Assembly (NCBI GenBank): GCA_038744685.1
Contig: JBCDMB010000016.1
Coordinates: 1-64,000, forward strand
Origin: Verrucomicrobiota bacterium
GTDB lineage: Bacteria > Verrucomicrobiota > Verrucomicrobiia > Opitutales > Puniceicoccaceae
DNA length: 64,000 bases
Direction of reading: 5' to 3'
Positions 22,350 through 31,883 of this stretch are shown piece after piece. Position numbers and translations under genes: made by a program. The notes beneath the pieces are model-generated. The model was not told where the DNA came from. It saw only the letters and a program-made list of their open reading frames with translations, and ran no database searches. The stretch's first letter is position 1; every line of letters begins with the position of its first letter.

Positions 22350-23273
22350 TTAGGAGGGAGTAGAAAGTGCTTCCGCGCAAGCGGCTCTCATGACTGCTGC
22401 ATCCACCGGTCTTCCTGTCCAGGTTTCAAGAGACTTAACGCCCTGGTGCACGAGCATGCCTAGTCCGTTCGACACTGGATACCCACGATCGCGACCCGCC
22501 TCTAAGAACGGAGTAAGGGAGGGATTGTAGATCATGTCGAAAAACAAGCAGTTCTCTGGAAGGTCTGAAACGGTCAATGGAAGGTGATCAGTAGCCTTGA
22601 GCCCAAGCGAGGTCGCATTGATTACTATCGTCCCGGCTCGAATCAACCCTCCCAGCTCATCCGGAGTCACTGCATCAAGTATGCAACTGGATTCAGATCC
22701 GCGAAAACGATCAGCAATTCCAACTGCCTTTTCAATGGTTCGATTGGCAATCGTCACCCTGTTTGCCCCAGAAGCAATACACTGGGCAACAGCCGCTCGG
22801 CTTGCCCCTCCGGCCCCAAGGATAAGAAATTCGCGTCCTTCTAGACTGATCCCGAAGGCTTCCTCCAATGCCTTCTCCAAACCATAGCCGTCAGTGTTGT
22901 ACCCGAGAACTCGATCCCCTTCGAAAACGACTGTGTTCACCGCGCCCATTCCTCGAGCCTCAGAAGCGATTTCATCGATGAAGGGAAGGACATCGACTTT
23001 GTGCGGAACTGTTAGGTTGACGCCTCTAAATCCCTTCTCATGGAAAAGAGTGATCGCTTCTTCAAGATCGTCCGGTGGCAACTCGAAGGCACTGTAGGTC
23101 CAATCCAAAAACCTATCGTCCGTCCTGCTAAGGGCAGACAATGCCGCTTGATGCATGGCAGGACTGATCGAATGCCTTACTGGCCAGCCGACTACACCCA
23201 ACTGATTAGGACGCGCTGACAGTTCTTGAAGCCCCCCGAGATCGTAAACTGCCTCAGGGGGATTCGCGCTCAT
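22350..23273 (-). CDS. aroE: Shikimate dehydrogenase
   Basis: A 307-residue NADP-dependent enzyme of aromatic amino-acid synthesis. Substrate site VRHSISPAMHQAAL, catalytic Lys in NLTVPHKVD, Asp in YNTDGYG, and the cofactor loop LILGAGGASRAAV with NRT after it. A ~25-residue N-terminal extension precedes the usual start. The ATG lies 20 bases inside the end of the SirB1-like gene, so translation is coupled. Confidence 0.95.
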   Translation of the reverse strand: MSANPPEAVYDLGGLQELSARPNQLGVVGWPVRHSISPAMHQAALSALSRTDDRFLDWTYSAFELPPDDLEEAITLFHEKGFRGVNLTVPHKVDVLPFIDEIASEARGMGAVNTVVFEGDRVLGYNTDGYGLEKALEEAFGISLEGREFLILGAGGASRAAVAQCIASGANRVTIANRTIEKAVGIADRFRGSESSCILDAVTPDELGGLIRAGTIVINATSLGLKATDHLPLTVSDLPENCLFFDMIYNPSLTPFLEAGRDRGYPVSNGLGMLVHQGVKSLETWTGRPVDAAVMRAACAEALSTPS

Positions 23274-24108
23274 AAGCCTGCTCGAATTCCTGAATGTAAC
23301 CCGCAAATTGACGGGCTCTTTTCAGATCGTTTTTGAGCGTGTATTGATGAACCAGATTGCGGCAAATTCGGCAAATCACCTCGCCAACTGGCGACGGAAG
23401 CAGGTATTCCGCCCCGTCCTCAATGTTTCTTGTAAGAAGCATGTGGCGGACCTCATCCTCGGATCGAATCCGACCCCGGTCAAAAGGATCGATATAGAAA
23501 GGAGAGTCCTCATTCAGGCTGGCCAACAAGAAGCGGCCTGGGGCACCGATAGGATCGAGGGAAACCCGACACCGGTCTGCGACGAGAAGATAAATGATGC
23601 TCAGAGAAATGGGAATTCCCCGCCGCCTTTCAATCACCGAGCGAATAAAGTTGTTCTCAGGGTCATGGAAATGCTCCACGTCACCCTCGAACCCATACTC
23701 GTGAAACAGAACCAAATTGATCTGCTTGCATTTCTCGAAAGTGGAGGAGTCGGGATCGATAAACTCACCGCAACGCGCGGACACAGCATCAAGAAACCGT
23801 GATACCTCTCGCCAGTCTACGTGTGGGTGAACGGTTCTTTCCAAAAGAAAGCATCCTGTTTCCAGCTCATAGCGCAGTGAACGGATGAAACTGACGAAGT
23901 CACCATCCGGATCATCCGCACCCATCGCTTTTAGGATATCCCGGGCGAACTGCTCAACACCACTCCCGGGCTGCCTTGCAACCTCCTGCAAGAATCCAAC
24001 ACCCTCCTCATTTTCATTGGAAATCTCCTGAAGCAAAGCGCGGCGGACTGTCGGACTTTCATCGTCCATCAGTTTGAGAAGAGCCTCTTTCTTTGCCTCC
24101 GTAAGCAT
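23254..24108 (-). CDS. SirB1/transglutaminase-like protein
   Basis: A 284-residue protein of the SirB1 (YchA-like) type. N-terminal helical repeats (residues 1-65), then the family segment INLVLFHEYGFEGD, NNFIRSVIERRRGIPISLS, PIGAPGRFLL and YIDPFDRG, and a TPR-like C-terminal tail. The family resembles transglutaminases, but the catalytic Cys is not obvious: the usual position after GIP is Ser. Start taken at MLTEAKKEAL; a longer frame lacks support. It overlaps aroE by 20 bases. The cellular role of this family is unknown. Confidence 0.8.
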   Translation of the reverse strand: MLTEAKKEALLKLMDDESPTVRRALLQEISNENEEGVGFLQEVARQPGSGVEQFARDILKAMGADDPDGDFVSFIRSLRYELETGCFLLERTVHPHVDWREVSRFLDAVSARCGEFIDPDSSTFEKCKQINLVLFHEYGFEGDVEHFHDPENNFIRSVIERRRGIPISLSIIYLLVADRCRVSLDPIGAPGRFLLASLNEDSPFYIDPFDRGRIRSEDEVRHMLLTRNIEDGAEYLLPSPVGEVICRICRNLVHQYTLKNDLKRARQFAGYIQEFEQAYERESP

Positions 24109-24209
24109 GGTTCTTAAACTATCAGCGCAGTTCCCTGATGAAAGGCAAATCGTATGCCACAATTCATTTCTGATTGTAGGAACCTGCCTCTAATCCTTTA
24201 CTGCTCTCC

Positions 24210-25562
24210 ATGTTCGAAAGCCTAACCGACCGAATGAGCCGTGCTCTCCGAAATATCCGGGGGGTCGGTAGATTAACGGAAGACAATATGGCAGAGGCCC
24301 TCAAAGAAGTCCGCTCTGCCCTACTCTCGGCGGACGTTCACTTTAAAGTCGCCCGTGAGTTCGTCGAACGGGTAAAGGCGAAAAGTGAAGGAGTTGAAGT
24401 CACCAAATCGATTACTCCCGGTCAGCAGATCGTAAAGATCATCAATGACGAACTGGTGGATCTCCTGGGAAGTGATTCGGCCGAGCTGACTTCCGCTCGC
24501 CCTCTTCGGATTTTAATGGTGGGTCTTCACGGCTCGGGTAAAACCACAACAACAGCAAAGCTTGCCAAACTCCTTCAGAAGAAAGGAATGACTCCTGGAG
24601 TAGTCGCTTGTGACGTCTATCGCCCGGCCGCGATCGACCAAATCGAGACTCTAGGTTCAGAGGGTGGTTTTCCCGTTTACGCGGAGAGGGATAACCAGAA
24701 AGTGGTCAAAATCGCAAAGAACGGCGAAAAGGCTCTTTTGTCTGAAGGATGTGACGCTGTCATTTTCGATACGGCTGGAAGACTTCAAATTGAAGATGAC
24801 TTGATTGGTGAGATTCGGGACTTGAAAGGGCAAATCAAACCAGAGGAAGTCTTTCTGGTTGCAGATAGCGCCCTCGGACAGGAAGCCGTAAATGTCTCGA
24901 AGACTTTTCATGAGGCGACTCCGCTGACGGGTATCGTCCTAACCAAATTGGATGGCGACGCTCGAGGCGGGGCAGCTCTATCCATGAAAAGTCTTACCGG
25001 CGTTCCGATCACCTTTGTGGGAACAGGGGAAAAAATGGACGCAATCGAACCGTTCTACCCCGACCGAATGGCGTCCCGTATTCTCGGTATGGGAGATGTC
25101 GTCTCTTTGGTCGAGAAGGCACAGGAGAACGTCGACCAAGACGAGGCAGAAAGAATGGCGAAGAAGCTGCGGAAGGCAGACTTCAATTTGGATGATATGC
25201 TTTCCCAAATGCGTCAGGTTAAGAAAATGGGCTCGCTCGGCTCGATTATGAAGATGTTACCAGGGATGAACGGAGTTGAGATTGGAGACGACGAAAACGC
25301 GAAAATGGCCCGCACTGAGGCTATCCTCCTTTCGATGACCCCCAAAGAACGGGCTTCTCCAAACTTGATCAACGGACGACGCCGGATGCGAATCGCAAAC
25401 GGTTCAGGCACTCACGTCAAAGACGTAAACCAGCTCCTCAAGCAATTCGGACAGATGCGGAAAATGATGAGAAAAATGAAAGGCAAGGATCCTCAAAAGA
25501 TGATGCGCCAGATGGGTGGTGCTCCAGGCGGTGGTCTACCTGGTGGGTTCCCGGGAAGGTAA
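24210..25562 (+). CDS. ffh: Signal recognition particle protein Ffh
   Basis: The 450-residue SRP GTPase that binds signal sequences together with 4.5S RNA. N domain, then G1 [15 protein letters not shown]3 DTAGR, G4 [10 protein letters not shown], then a Met-rich M domain. The RNA-binding helix reads [20 protein letters not shown], close to the usual LNGSRRKRIAKGSGT form. The C-terminus is Gly/Met/Lys-rich. It stands alone between divergent neighbours; no 4.5S RNA gene was recognised nearby. Confidence 0.97.
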   Translation: MFESLTDRMSRALRNIRGVGRLTEDNMAEALKEVRSALLSADVHFKVAREFVERVKAKSEGVEVTKSITPGQQIVKIINDELVDLLGSDSAELTSARPLRILMVGLHGSGKTTTTAKLAKLLQKKGMTPGVVACDVYRPAAIDQIETLGSEGGFPVYAERDNQKVVKIAKNGEKALLSEGCDAVIFDTAGRLQIEDDLIGEIRDLKGQIKPEEVFLVADSALGQEAVNVSKTFHEATPLTGIVLTKLDGDARGGAALSMKSLTGVPITFVGTGEKMDAIEPFYPDRMASRILGMGDVVSLVEKAQENVDQDEAERMAKKLRKADFNLDDMLSQMRQVKKMGSLGSIMKMLPGMNGVEIGDDENAKMARTEAILLSMTPKERASPNLINGRRRMRIANGSGTHVKDVNQLLKQFGQMRKMMRKMKGKDPQKMMRQMGGAPGGGLPGGFPGR

Positions 25563-25613
25563 AAGGAGAAAACCAAAACCCGAAATCAAAGGTTCTTTAC
25601 CTTCAAGGGTGCC

Positions 25614-26453
25614 CTACCTCTTTCTGTCTCCGAACCAAACAGTCTCTCCGATGTAGCGAACGGGACCGATCATGGTCACGCTGAAGTCTTCGCTGAGAGA
25701 CAGTTCCAGAGTTCCACCGGGCATGTGGACAGTCACATTTGAGTCTATCAGACCCAACTTCTTCGCAACCGAGGCGGCAGCACTGGAGCTACTTCCCGAA
25801 GCAAGTGTATATCCCGCTCCCCTTTCCCAAATCTCCAGTCGAATGTTTTTCCTATCAATCACCTGGAGGAACTGAACGTTTGTGCGATTGGGAAAGATCG
25901 GATGGACCTCCAATTTTGGACCGAGTTCAACTGCCTCAGCGGCTGATACGTTTTCCCGCAAAACGACACAATGAGGATTGCCGATCGTTGCAGCACAGAA
26001 GTTCACCTTCTGGCCATCAATCTCGATCTCCTCTTCCAACACATCCCTTTCACCACCCTCAACCGGAATGTCCGAACTGGAAAACGACACTCGACCCATT
26101 TCGACTTCGATTCGGTCAGAGGGATCGTGGACGCAAGCTGCCACGACGCCACCCATTGTTTCGATAGTAAAAGGCGTTTCGCTCACCTCTCCCCTATCGA
26201 ACAGAAAACGGCAGAATATTCTTAGTCCATTACCACTCTTTTCTGCCTCGCTTCCATCCGGGTTGATGATCCGCAGCCGGAAATCGGCCTTTGATGAGGG
26301 TAATGGACCTTCCAAAATTCCATCCGAACCTACACCGAAGTTACGGTGGCAGATTTCTCGGACCGTCTCCTCATCTGGCAGCTCACCATGATTCGGGTCC
26401 AGAACAAGATAGTCGTTCCCGAGAGCATGGTATTTTTGCAGCAATAGCCCCAC
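25614..26453 (-). CDS. dapF: DapF-family epimerase with both catalytic Cys replaced by Ser
   Basis: A 279-residue diaminopimelate-epimerase fold protein: KYHALGNDYLVLD start, GVGSDGIL, NPDGSEAEKSGNG, ATIGNPHCVV and ERGAGYTLASGSSS. In true DapF the two acid-base residues are Cys (CGNG and ACGTG). Here both are Ser, at residues 73 and 219. Apart from that the substrate-binding segments are kept. It is the last gene of an rpiB-clpP-dapF group, 13 bases after clpP, with a GTG start. It is probably the cell's DapF or a relative with altered chemistry; the double substitution makes standard two-thiol epimerisation doubtful. Confidence 0.8.
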   Translation of the reverse strand: MGLLLQKYHALGNDYLVLDPNHGELPDEETVREICHRNFGVGSDGILEGPLPSSKADFRLRIINPDGSEAEKSGNGLRIFCRFLFDRGEVSETPFTIETMGGVVAACVHDPSDRIEVEMGRVSFSSSDIPVEGGERDVLEEEIEIDGQKVNFCAATIGNPHCVVLRENVSAAEAVELGPKLEVHPIFPNRTNVQFLQVIDRKNIRLEIWERGAGYTLASGSSSSAAASVAKKLGLIDSNVTVHMPGGTLELSLSEDFSVTMIGPVRYIGETVWFGDRKR

Positions 26454-26466
26454 TTTTACGGCACTG

Positions 26467-27060
26467 CTAGATCGCCTCTACAATTTTATCTACTAACCCG
26501 TACTCTATTGCCTCTTCAGCGGTAAGGTAAAAGTCTCTGTCTGTATCCTTTTCAATCTCAGACAGTTTCTTTCCAGAAGCTTCAGCAAGGATCTTGTTCA
26601 ACTCGTCGCGCACTCTCTCCATCTCCTGCGCCTGGATGTTGATGTCGACTGCCGGAGCGATAAAACGACCACTGATCAACGGCTGATGGATCAATACTCT
26701 TCCGTGCGGGTAAATCAACCGACGCCCTTTTTCCGCACCCGAAAGCAGAATTGACCCCATGCTCGCTGCCATTCCCGTCACGATCACGGTTACCGGACTC
26801 GAGATGAGTTTCATCGTGTCGTAAACCGCCATCCCGGCAGTGATCGATCCACCGGGAGTGTTGATGTAAAACCGGATTTCCTCACCAGGCTTCTCCGCTT
26901 CCAGGAACAAGAGCTTCTCGGTCATTTCCTTGGCAGACTCGTCAGAAACCTCTCCCCAAAGAAATATTTTTCGATCCTTCAGGAAGCGCTTTTGAACCAA
27001 ATCGCCCAAGCCGCCGGCCTTTTCCTTACTTTCCTCGTCTTTGTTCTTCTCAGTATCCAT
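26467..27060 (-). CDS. clpP: ATP-dependent Clp protease proteolytic subunit
   Basis: A 197-residue serine protease forming the ClpP barrel used with ClpX/ClpA. Catalytic Ser in GMAASMGSIL, His in GRVLIHQPL, and Asp in KDTDRDFYL, plus the INTPGGSITAGMAVYDTM signature. The first 20 residues are charged (KNKDEESKEKAGG), longer than usual, and may be a propeptide. No clpX is next to it. It lies between rpiB and dapF. Confidence 0.95.
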   Translation of the reverse strand: MDTEKNKDEESKEKAGGLGDLVQKRFLKDRKIFLWGEVSDESAKEMTEKLLFLEAEKPGEEIRFYINTPGGSITAGMAVYDTMKLISSPVTVIVTGMAASMGSILLSGAEKGRRLIYPHGRVLIHQPLISGRFIAPAVDINIQAQEMERVRDELNKILAEASGKKLSEIEKDTDRDFYLTAEEAIEYGLVDKIVEAI

Positions 27061-27110
27061 TTCTCCCTACAAACGTGCAAGTCTTCTCAATGTCAAAACC
27101 GGAACTGCCT

Positions 27111-27545
27111 TCACCCCTCGGGCTCGATCTTGTTGATTCTCCGTTCGTGTCTCCCACCTTCGAAATCAGAAGAAAGCCAGGCATCGGTAATTGCGAGGAC
27201 GTCATTGATCGTGGTTTGCCTCGCACCAAATGAAAGAACATTTGCATTGTTGTGCTGTTTCGCGAGACGCCCGGTTTCAACGTTCCAACACAAAGCACAA
27301 CGGATCCCTTTCACTTTATTCGCAGTGATTGCTTCTCCGTTCCCGCTACCTCCAAAAACAATACCAAGGTCAACTTGTCCGCTTGCGACCGCTTCCGCTG
27401 CTGGCCGAATGAAGTCAGGGTAGTCCACTGCCTCAATTGAATTGGTCCCAAAGTCAACTACCTCGTGGCCTGCATTCTCAAGGTGTCTCTTTAGAGCTTC
27501 TTTGTGCGCTACGCCGGCATGGTCTGTCCCAAGCGAAAATTTCAT
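27111..27545 (-). CDS. rpiB: Ribose-5-phosphate isomerase B
   Basis: A 144-residue RpiB/LacA-type isomerase interconverting ribose 5-phosphate and ribulose 5-phosphate. The start MKFSLGTDHAG, the phosphate-binding GSGNGEAI with KVKGIRCALCWN, and GARQT are the family signatures. The catalytic Cys of RpiB is replaced in the 'GSG' loop (IVFGGSGNG), as in the alternative RpiB subgroup. It is the first gene of the rpiB-clpP-dapF group. Confidence 0.93.
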   Translation of the reverse strand: MKFSLGTDHAGVAHKEALKRHLENAGHEVVDFGTNSIEAVDYPDFIRPAAEAVASGQVDLGIVFGGSGNGEAITANKVKGIRCALCWNVETGRLAKQHNNANVLSFGARQTTINDVLAITDAWLSSDFEGGRHERRINKIEPEG

Positions 27546-27650
27546 CCATCGACTCTGACAGTATCCCTGAGTCCGAGCCAACTCTATTTTCCCAGCCAGA
27601 GTTTCTGAACGATCTCGACACTGGAACTTCAGGATATTACTTATTCGTTG

Positions 27651-28058
27651 ATGAAAAGTGGAACGCCCAAGCCGTCACCAGAGTTGAATCTCATTGTTGA
27701 AACCAAGAGGAACTCAGCCTCCGACTCCTGTTCTATTGTGTCCGAAGCCGCTGCGTGGGTAAAATCCCAGTTGATGGGCGCGAAGGTGACCTTTAGCTAC
27801 GGAGCCTGCCAGAATGACATCCATACCGCTTTCTCTTCCTTCACCATTCTAAGAATCTCCGAGGGTAGAAAACTCTCCTTTCAACTGAAAATCGCCGAGA
27901 TTGATCGTTGTCCGTTTGCGTTTGTTGATGTCTATCCAGTTGGACAACCAATGGAGAGGGGTTTCCCGTTCTTTGGAGAGATCAAAAGCGAACAGGGAAG
28001 ATCGCTGGTTCTCAATTACGTTGCTGACTTCCTCCTTAGTTCCGAAGCGATCGATTAG
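27651..28058 (+). CDS. Hypothetical protein
   Basis: A 135-residue protein with no recognised motif, signal peptide or membrane helix. It is a mixed alpha/beta sequence with FSYGACQNDIHTAF, and DVYPVGQPMERGFPF near the end. It sits 48 bases before menA on the same strand and may share its transcript. No function is assigned, and the start (ATG 27651) is uncertain. Confidence 0.5.
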   Translation: MKSGTPKPSPELNLIVETKRNSASDSCSIVSEAAAWVKSQLMGAKVTFSYGACQNDIHTAFSSFTILRISEGRKLSFQLKIAEIDRCPFAFVDVYPVGQPMERGFPFFGEIKSEQGRSLVLNYVADFLLSSEAID

Positions 28059-28106
28059 CTATTTTTACAGAAGGGACGCCAACGTCTCTATCTGCCAAAT
28101 TCGTTA

Positions 28107-28988
28107 ATGGATCATTCATTTGCCAATTGGATTCTTGCAGCCCGCCTGCAGACGCTCCCAGCTGCCATAACCCCTGTCATTGTTGGTTCCGCGATCGCTC
28201 AGAGCGAAAACTCCTTTTCGTTGGCACCGGCAATTCTCTGCGCTGTGTTTGCAGTGTTGGTTCAAGTGGGAACGAATTTTGCCAATGACTACTATGACTG
28301 GAAGCAAGGTGCGGACAACGAAGAGCGAAAAGGACCAACCCGATTGGTAGCAGCGGGATTAATTGCTCCTCATACCATGAAACGAGCAGCTTTTGCGACA
28401 TTGGCTATTTCATTTCTAATTGGACTATCCCTAGTCTACTGGGGTGGTTATTGGCTCGTTTTCATTGGAATTGTAAGCGTAGTTTCCGCCGTTGGATATA
28501 CGGCTCAGCCAATTGCCCTGGGATACAGAGGACTCGGGGATATTTTCGTCATAACCTTTTTTGGCCTTGTCGCAGTTTCATTTACCGCCTACGTGCAGCT
28601 CGGCTATTTTCCACCAGAGGGATGGTTTGTTGGACTATCCATCGGGCTTCTGACGAACAACTTACTGGTCGTGAATAACTACAGGGACCGGGAAACGGAC
28701 AAGGCAGCAGGCAAGAAGACGCTGATCGTTCGTTTCGGCCCAGGGATCGGCGAACACCTCGTTCTCGCGAGCTTGATCAGCGGTCTTCTCGTATCCCTTG
28801 GTTTTGCATTTATCAACGGCTATTGGTTCACCCTCCCTGCAATTCTCGGTCTCTATCCAGTCTACACCGTATGGAAACGCCTTCCAAGAGCCCTCCGGCG
28901 ATCAGGGTTCTCGGTTCTCCTAAAAAAATCGTCCACCGGGCTTTTCCTGTTCGGAATTTTGCTCTCAATCGGACTGGTTGTTTCCTGA
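28107..28988 (+). CDS. menA: 1,4-dihydroxy-2-naphthoate polyprenyltransferase
   Basis: A 293-residue membrane prenyltransferase of the UbiA superfamily that makes demethylmenaquinone. It has about eight membrane helices, and the prenyl-diphosphate site NDYYDWKQGAD followed by RKGPTRLVA. The second Asp-rich site reads NNYRDRETDKAAGKKTL. The GADNEERKGP form is specific to MenA. It supplies the quinone for Ndh. lipA starts 53 bases downstream. Confidence 0.94.
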   Translation: MDHSFANWILAARLQTLPAAITPVIVGSAIAQSENSFSLAPAILCAVFAVLVQVGTNFANDYYDWKQGADNEERKGPTRLVAAGLIAPHTMKRAAFATLAISFLIGLSLVYWGGYWLVFIGIVSVVSAVGYTAQPIALGYRGLGDIFVITFFGLVAVSFTAYVQLGYFPPEGWFVGLSIGLLTNNLLVVNNYRDRETDKAAGKKTLIVRFGPGIGEHLVLASLISGLLVSLGFAFINGYWFTLPAILGLYPVYTVWKRLPRALRRSGFSVLLKKSSTGLFLFGILLSIGLVVS

Positions 28989-29041
28989 CAAACTGCCGGA
29001 AAGAGTTTGAGATCACTAGGCGAAGTACTATAACTCGTTCA

Positions 29042-29926
29042 ATGCTAACCGAAACGCGTCCAAAATGGCTCAAAGGTCGCCTCCCGAGCGGACCCGGGTT
29101 TGACGAGGTCAAGAACAACGTCGAGAAAAACAACCTTCATACCGTCTGCAGTAGTGCCCAATGTCCAAACATGGGAGAGTGCTGGTCCAGGGGAACAGCC
29201 ACCCTAATGATTCTAGGTAACGTCTGCACGCGAGCCTGTTCTTTTTGTGCAATTCAGACCGGCCGCCCCACAGAGCTGGACATTGGCGAACCTGCAAGAG
29301 TGGCTGAGTCGGTTCGGAGAATGGGCTTAAAACACTGTGTGATCACGTCGGTTGCGCGGGATGATTTGAAGGATGGAGGAGCGTCTATCTGGGCAGCAAC
29401 GGTTCGGGCCATCCGATATAAAAACCCTAATACCGCTGTCGAAATCCTAACTGCAGATTTCCGTGGCAGAGCCGAACACCTCGACATCGTGCTCGATGCT
29501 GAACCCGACATTTTCAATCACAATCTAGAGACGGTGGAGCGACTTCAGAGGCCCATTCGAAGAACCGCCCGTTATGACCGTTCTCTTTGGTGCCTAAAGC
29601 ATGCAGAATCCCGTGGATTTGTCACAAAGTCTGGGATCATGCTTGGAATTGGAGAAAAAGAAGACGAAATCAAAACGGTTATGCGCGATATCCTCGACGC
29701 AGGGGTCAAGATCCTGACGATTGGCCAATATCTATCTCCGTCTCCCAAACACGCACCCGTCGACCGTTGGGTTAGGCCCGAGGAGTTTGAAGAATGGAAG
29801 GCTTTCGGGATGGAAATTGGATACGACTTCGTGGAATCCGGGCCACTCGTTCGCTCCTCCTACCACGCAGATGAGCAGTCGGCAAAGTTCAGCGCTCGAC
29901 GCCAGGAGTTGGCAGCTAGTGCGTAG
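29042..29926 (+). CDS. lipA: Lipoyl synthase
   Basis: A 294-residue radical-SAM enzyme inserting two sulphurs into octanoyl groups on lipoyl domains. The first cluster ligands CSSAQCPNMGEC (auxiliary cluster) and the SAM-cluster motif CTRACSFC are both intact, as is the C-terminal RSSYHA serine ligand segment. The open frame extends upstream into menA, but the family starts at about ATG 29042 (MLTETRPKWLK). The octanoyltransferase LipB is not in the window. Confidence 0.96.
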   Translation: MLTETRPKWLKGRLPSGPGFDEVKNNVEKNNLHTVCSSAQCPNMGECWSRGTATLMILGNVCTRACSFCAIQTGRPTELDIGEPARVAESVRRMGLKHCVITSVARDDLKDGGASIWAATVRAIRYKNPNTAVEILTADFRGRAEHLDIVLDAEPDIFNHNLETVERLQRPIRRTARYDRSLWCLKHAESRGFVTKSGIMLGIGEKEDEIKTVMRDILDAGVKILTIGQYLSPSPKHAPVDRWVRPEEFEEWKAFGMEIGYDFVESGPLVRSSYHADEQSAKFSARRQELAASA

Positions 29927-29942
29927 GTTACCAGCGAAACCC

Positions 29943-30356
29943 CTACGTTTGGCTTTGAAAAGCGCGGACGAAGGCTGCTTGGACTACTGCAGGGGGCCTG
30001 CACGGACGGTTGTTTAAGTCCATAAAGCCGTGAAGGGTTCTACCTTCACACAGCAAAGTTTCATCTTCGCGAAGAACGTTGTAGAAGACTTCTAACCGTG
30101 CCTTTGGAAGCTCCCTTACCTCTGCATCGATGACGATACGATCATCGAAGTAGGCCGGCTGGCGGTATCGACAATTCACTTCTACTACTGGCAACCGTAC
30201 GCCTAACGTCTCCATCTCGCGATAGGAGACTCCCAGATCATCCAACATTTCAATACGGGCGCACTCGAACCAAGGGAAGTAGCGACTGTGGTACACGATC
30301 CCCATCATATCCGTCTCCGCGTAGCGCACGCGAACGAGAGTCTTTGATCGGATCAC
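29943..30356 (-). CDS. Acyl-CoA thioesterase, YbgC/4HBT family
   Basis: A 137-residue hotdog-fold thioesterase. The catalytic motif YAETDMMGIVYHSRYFPWFECAR with the acidic Asp is typical of YbgC/FadM-type enzymes hydrolysing acyl-CoA or acyl-ACP thioesters. Its ATG overlaps the stop of the upstream membrane protein gene by 4 bases (ATGA), showing tight coupling. The preferred acyl group cannot be read from the sequence. Confidence 0.88.
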   Translation of the reverse strand: MIRSKTLVRVRYAETDMMGIVYHSRYFPWFECARIEMLDDLGVSYREMETLGVRLPVVEVNCRYRQPAYFDDRIVIDAEVRELPKARLEVFYNVLREDETLLCEGRTLHGFMDLNNRPCRPPAVVQAAFVRAFQSQT

Positions 30357-30655
30357 CCCAACTCCGAGAATCGCTGGCCTATTCTGTCATAGGCTTGGGG
30401 CTCTGGTAAGATCATAGGCCATACTACCCACCAGGTGTAGAGTAGACCGAACGAAAGAAGAACAAGGCCAGTCCTTTGGGTGAACTGCCTATACTTCTTC
30501 TTTCGACGACCTTTAAAATACTTTTCGTAGATCCGGTCCAGATTCCATCCATCAATATTGTAAAAGAGATAACGCAAACCTAACCCGATTAAAACGAAAA
30601 CAGGAGCGACTTTGACACAAACCAAAGCCGCCAGGATCAAATCTGTAACGCCCAT
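30353..30655 (-). CDS. Small membrane protein coupled to the thioesterase gene
   Basis: A 100-residue protein from the ATG giving MGVTDLILAALV, preceded by a GGAAGAG ribosome-binding site. Two membrane helices (about residues 5-28 and 62-80) flank a very basic loop (KGRRKKKYRQF). A longer start 57 bases upstream lacks a better site. It overlaps the thioesterase start by 4 bases. I do not recognise the family. Confidence 0.65.
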   Translation of the reverse strand: MGVTDLILAALVCVKVAPVFVLIGLGLRYLFYNIDGWNLDRIYEKYFKGRRKKKYRQFTQRTGLVLLSFGLLYTWWVVWPMILPEPQAYDRIGQRFSELG

Positions 30656-30821
30656 ACGCTCTTCCAATAAATTCTTAAAAAACCGAGGACACTTGCCAAA
30701 AAATAGAGCCAAGCCAATTCGAAAAAAACCTAATTTTCATACCTTCTCCCACGAGTATTTTCGATACCCCTAGGTGGAGCAATCAGAGTCAACAAGCTTC
30801 GTTCATTGCATTGATGAACCC

Positions 30822-31883
30822 TCAGCGGTCGTCAATACCACCTTCCAGAAACTCCGAAATCCATTTCCGATGAGGCCCTGAAATCGCCTCTTTATTTAAG
30901 CAGGAAGTATCTCTCCAGAATAGATCCGAACCTTCAGGCAGTATCAAATCCGGACAATTTTCAACTCGGTAGAACCATTCTGTAATCAACTCATTTCCTA
31001 TCCCACGCTTTTTCTTAGCAAAAGGTTCCTTGAGAGGATTCCAACGTTGTGGGAGCGTATCAAGTCGAGGCAACTCTACCATCCCTGCAAGTCTCTTCGC
31101 GTTTGCGGGAACACGACGAAGTAGAACCTTTCCCCTCCTAAAGATCCACGCTCTGCGGACGGTTTTTTTGACTTTGGATGCTTTCTTGATCCTTGGCAGG
31201 GAACTTGCCAAGCCTGAAGCGGCTCCACGGCAATGCGAAACGAGCGGGCAAACCGTGCAGAGAGGAGTTCGGGGTGTACACACCAAAGCCCCCAATTCCA
31301 TCACACTTTCATTATGAGAACCCGGGTGATCAGGATTCAAAAATCCGTCCGCTAAGGACTGAAAGCTGCGGACAGCATCGCCTGCTGATTTCCAGGGAGT
31401 ATCGTCAGCCGTTAGTCGAGCCAAGACACGTACCACGTTTCCGTCGACTACTGCTTCTGGAACGCCCAGCGCAATACTCATAATGGCTGCAGAGGTGTAG
31501 TCGCCGATTCCCGGTAAAGACTTCCAGCCTTCTCTGGTCTCGGGGATACCGTCGGCAGCCACTCGCTTGGAAAGTCTATGGAGATTCCGAGCCCTCGAAT
31601 AGTACCCCAAGCCTTGCCAGTGTTGGAGGACCTCCCCTTCTTCAGCGCAGGCAAGAGTCTCAAAGTCGGGGAAAGATTTCGTCCAGCGGTCAAAGTAAGG
31701 CAAAACGGTGATTACCCTGGTTTGCTGAAGCATAAACTCGGATACGACTGTGCGGTAGACCGACCGCTCGGATCGCCAAGGCAGGACCCTTGCGTTTACT
31801 GCAAACCACCGAGACAGGTCCTCCGAAGCGGCAGACCAATCGATCTCATGAAAACGATTCGAGGAGTCTTTCGACTTCAGCAC
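30822..31883 (-). CDS. mutY: A/G-specific adenine glycosylase
   Basis: A DNA repair glycosylase removing adenine paired with 8-oxoguanine. Catalytic Glu in VSEFMLQQTRV, helix-hairpin-helix LPGIGDYTSAAI, catalytic Asp in VVDGNVVRVLARL, and the 4Fe-4S ligands in CTPRTPLCTVCPLVSHC, followed by a NUDIX-like C-terminal domain. I take the GTG at 31881-31883 (353 residues) because the ATG at 31967 would place 28 non-family residues inside valS; either way the gene overlaps the valS end. Confidence 0.92.
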   Translation of the reverse strand: MLKSKDSSNRFHEIDWSAASEDLSRWFAVNARVLPWRSERSVYRTVVSEFMLQQTRVITVLPYFDRWTKSFPDFETLACAEEGEVLQHWQGLGYYSRARNLHRLSKRVAADGIPETREGWKSLPGIGDYTSAAIMSIALGVPEAVVDGNVVRVLARLTADDTPWKSAGDAVRSFQSLADGFLNPDHPGSHNESVMELGALVCTPRTPLCTVCPLVSHCRGAASGLASSLPRIKKASKVKKTVRRAWIFRRGKVLLRRVPANAKRLAGMVELPRLDTLPQRWNPLKEPFAKKKRGIGNELITEWFYRVENCPDLILPEGSDLFWRDTSCLNKEAISGPHRKWISEFLEGGIDDR

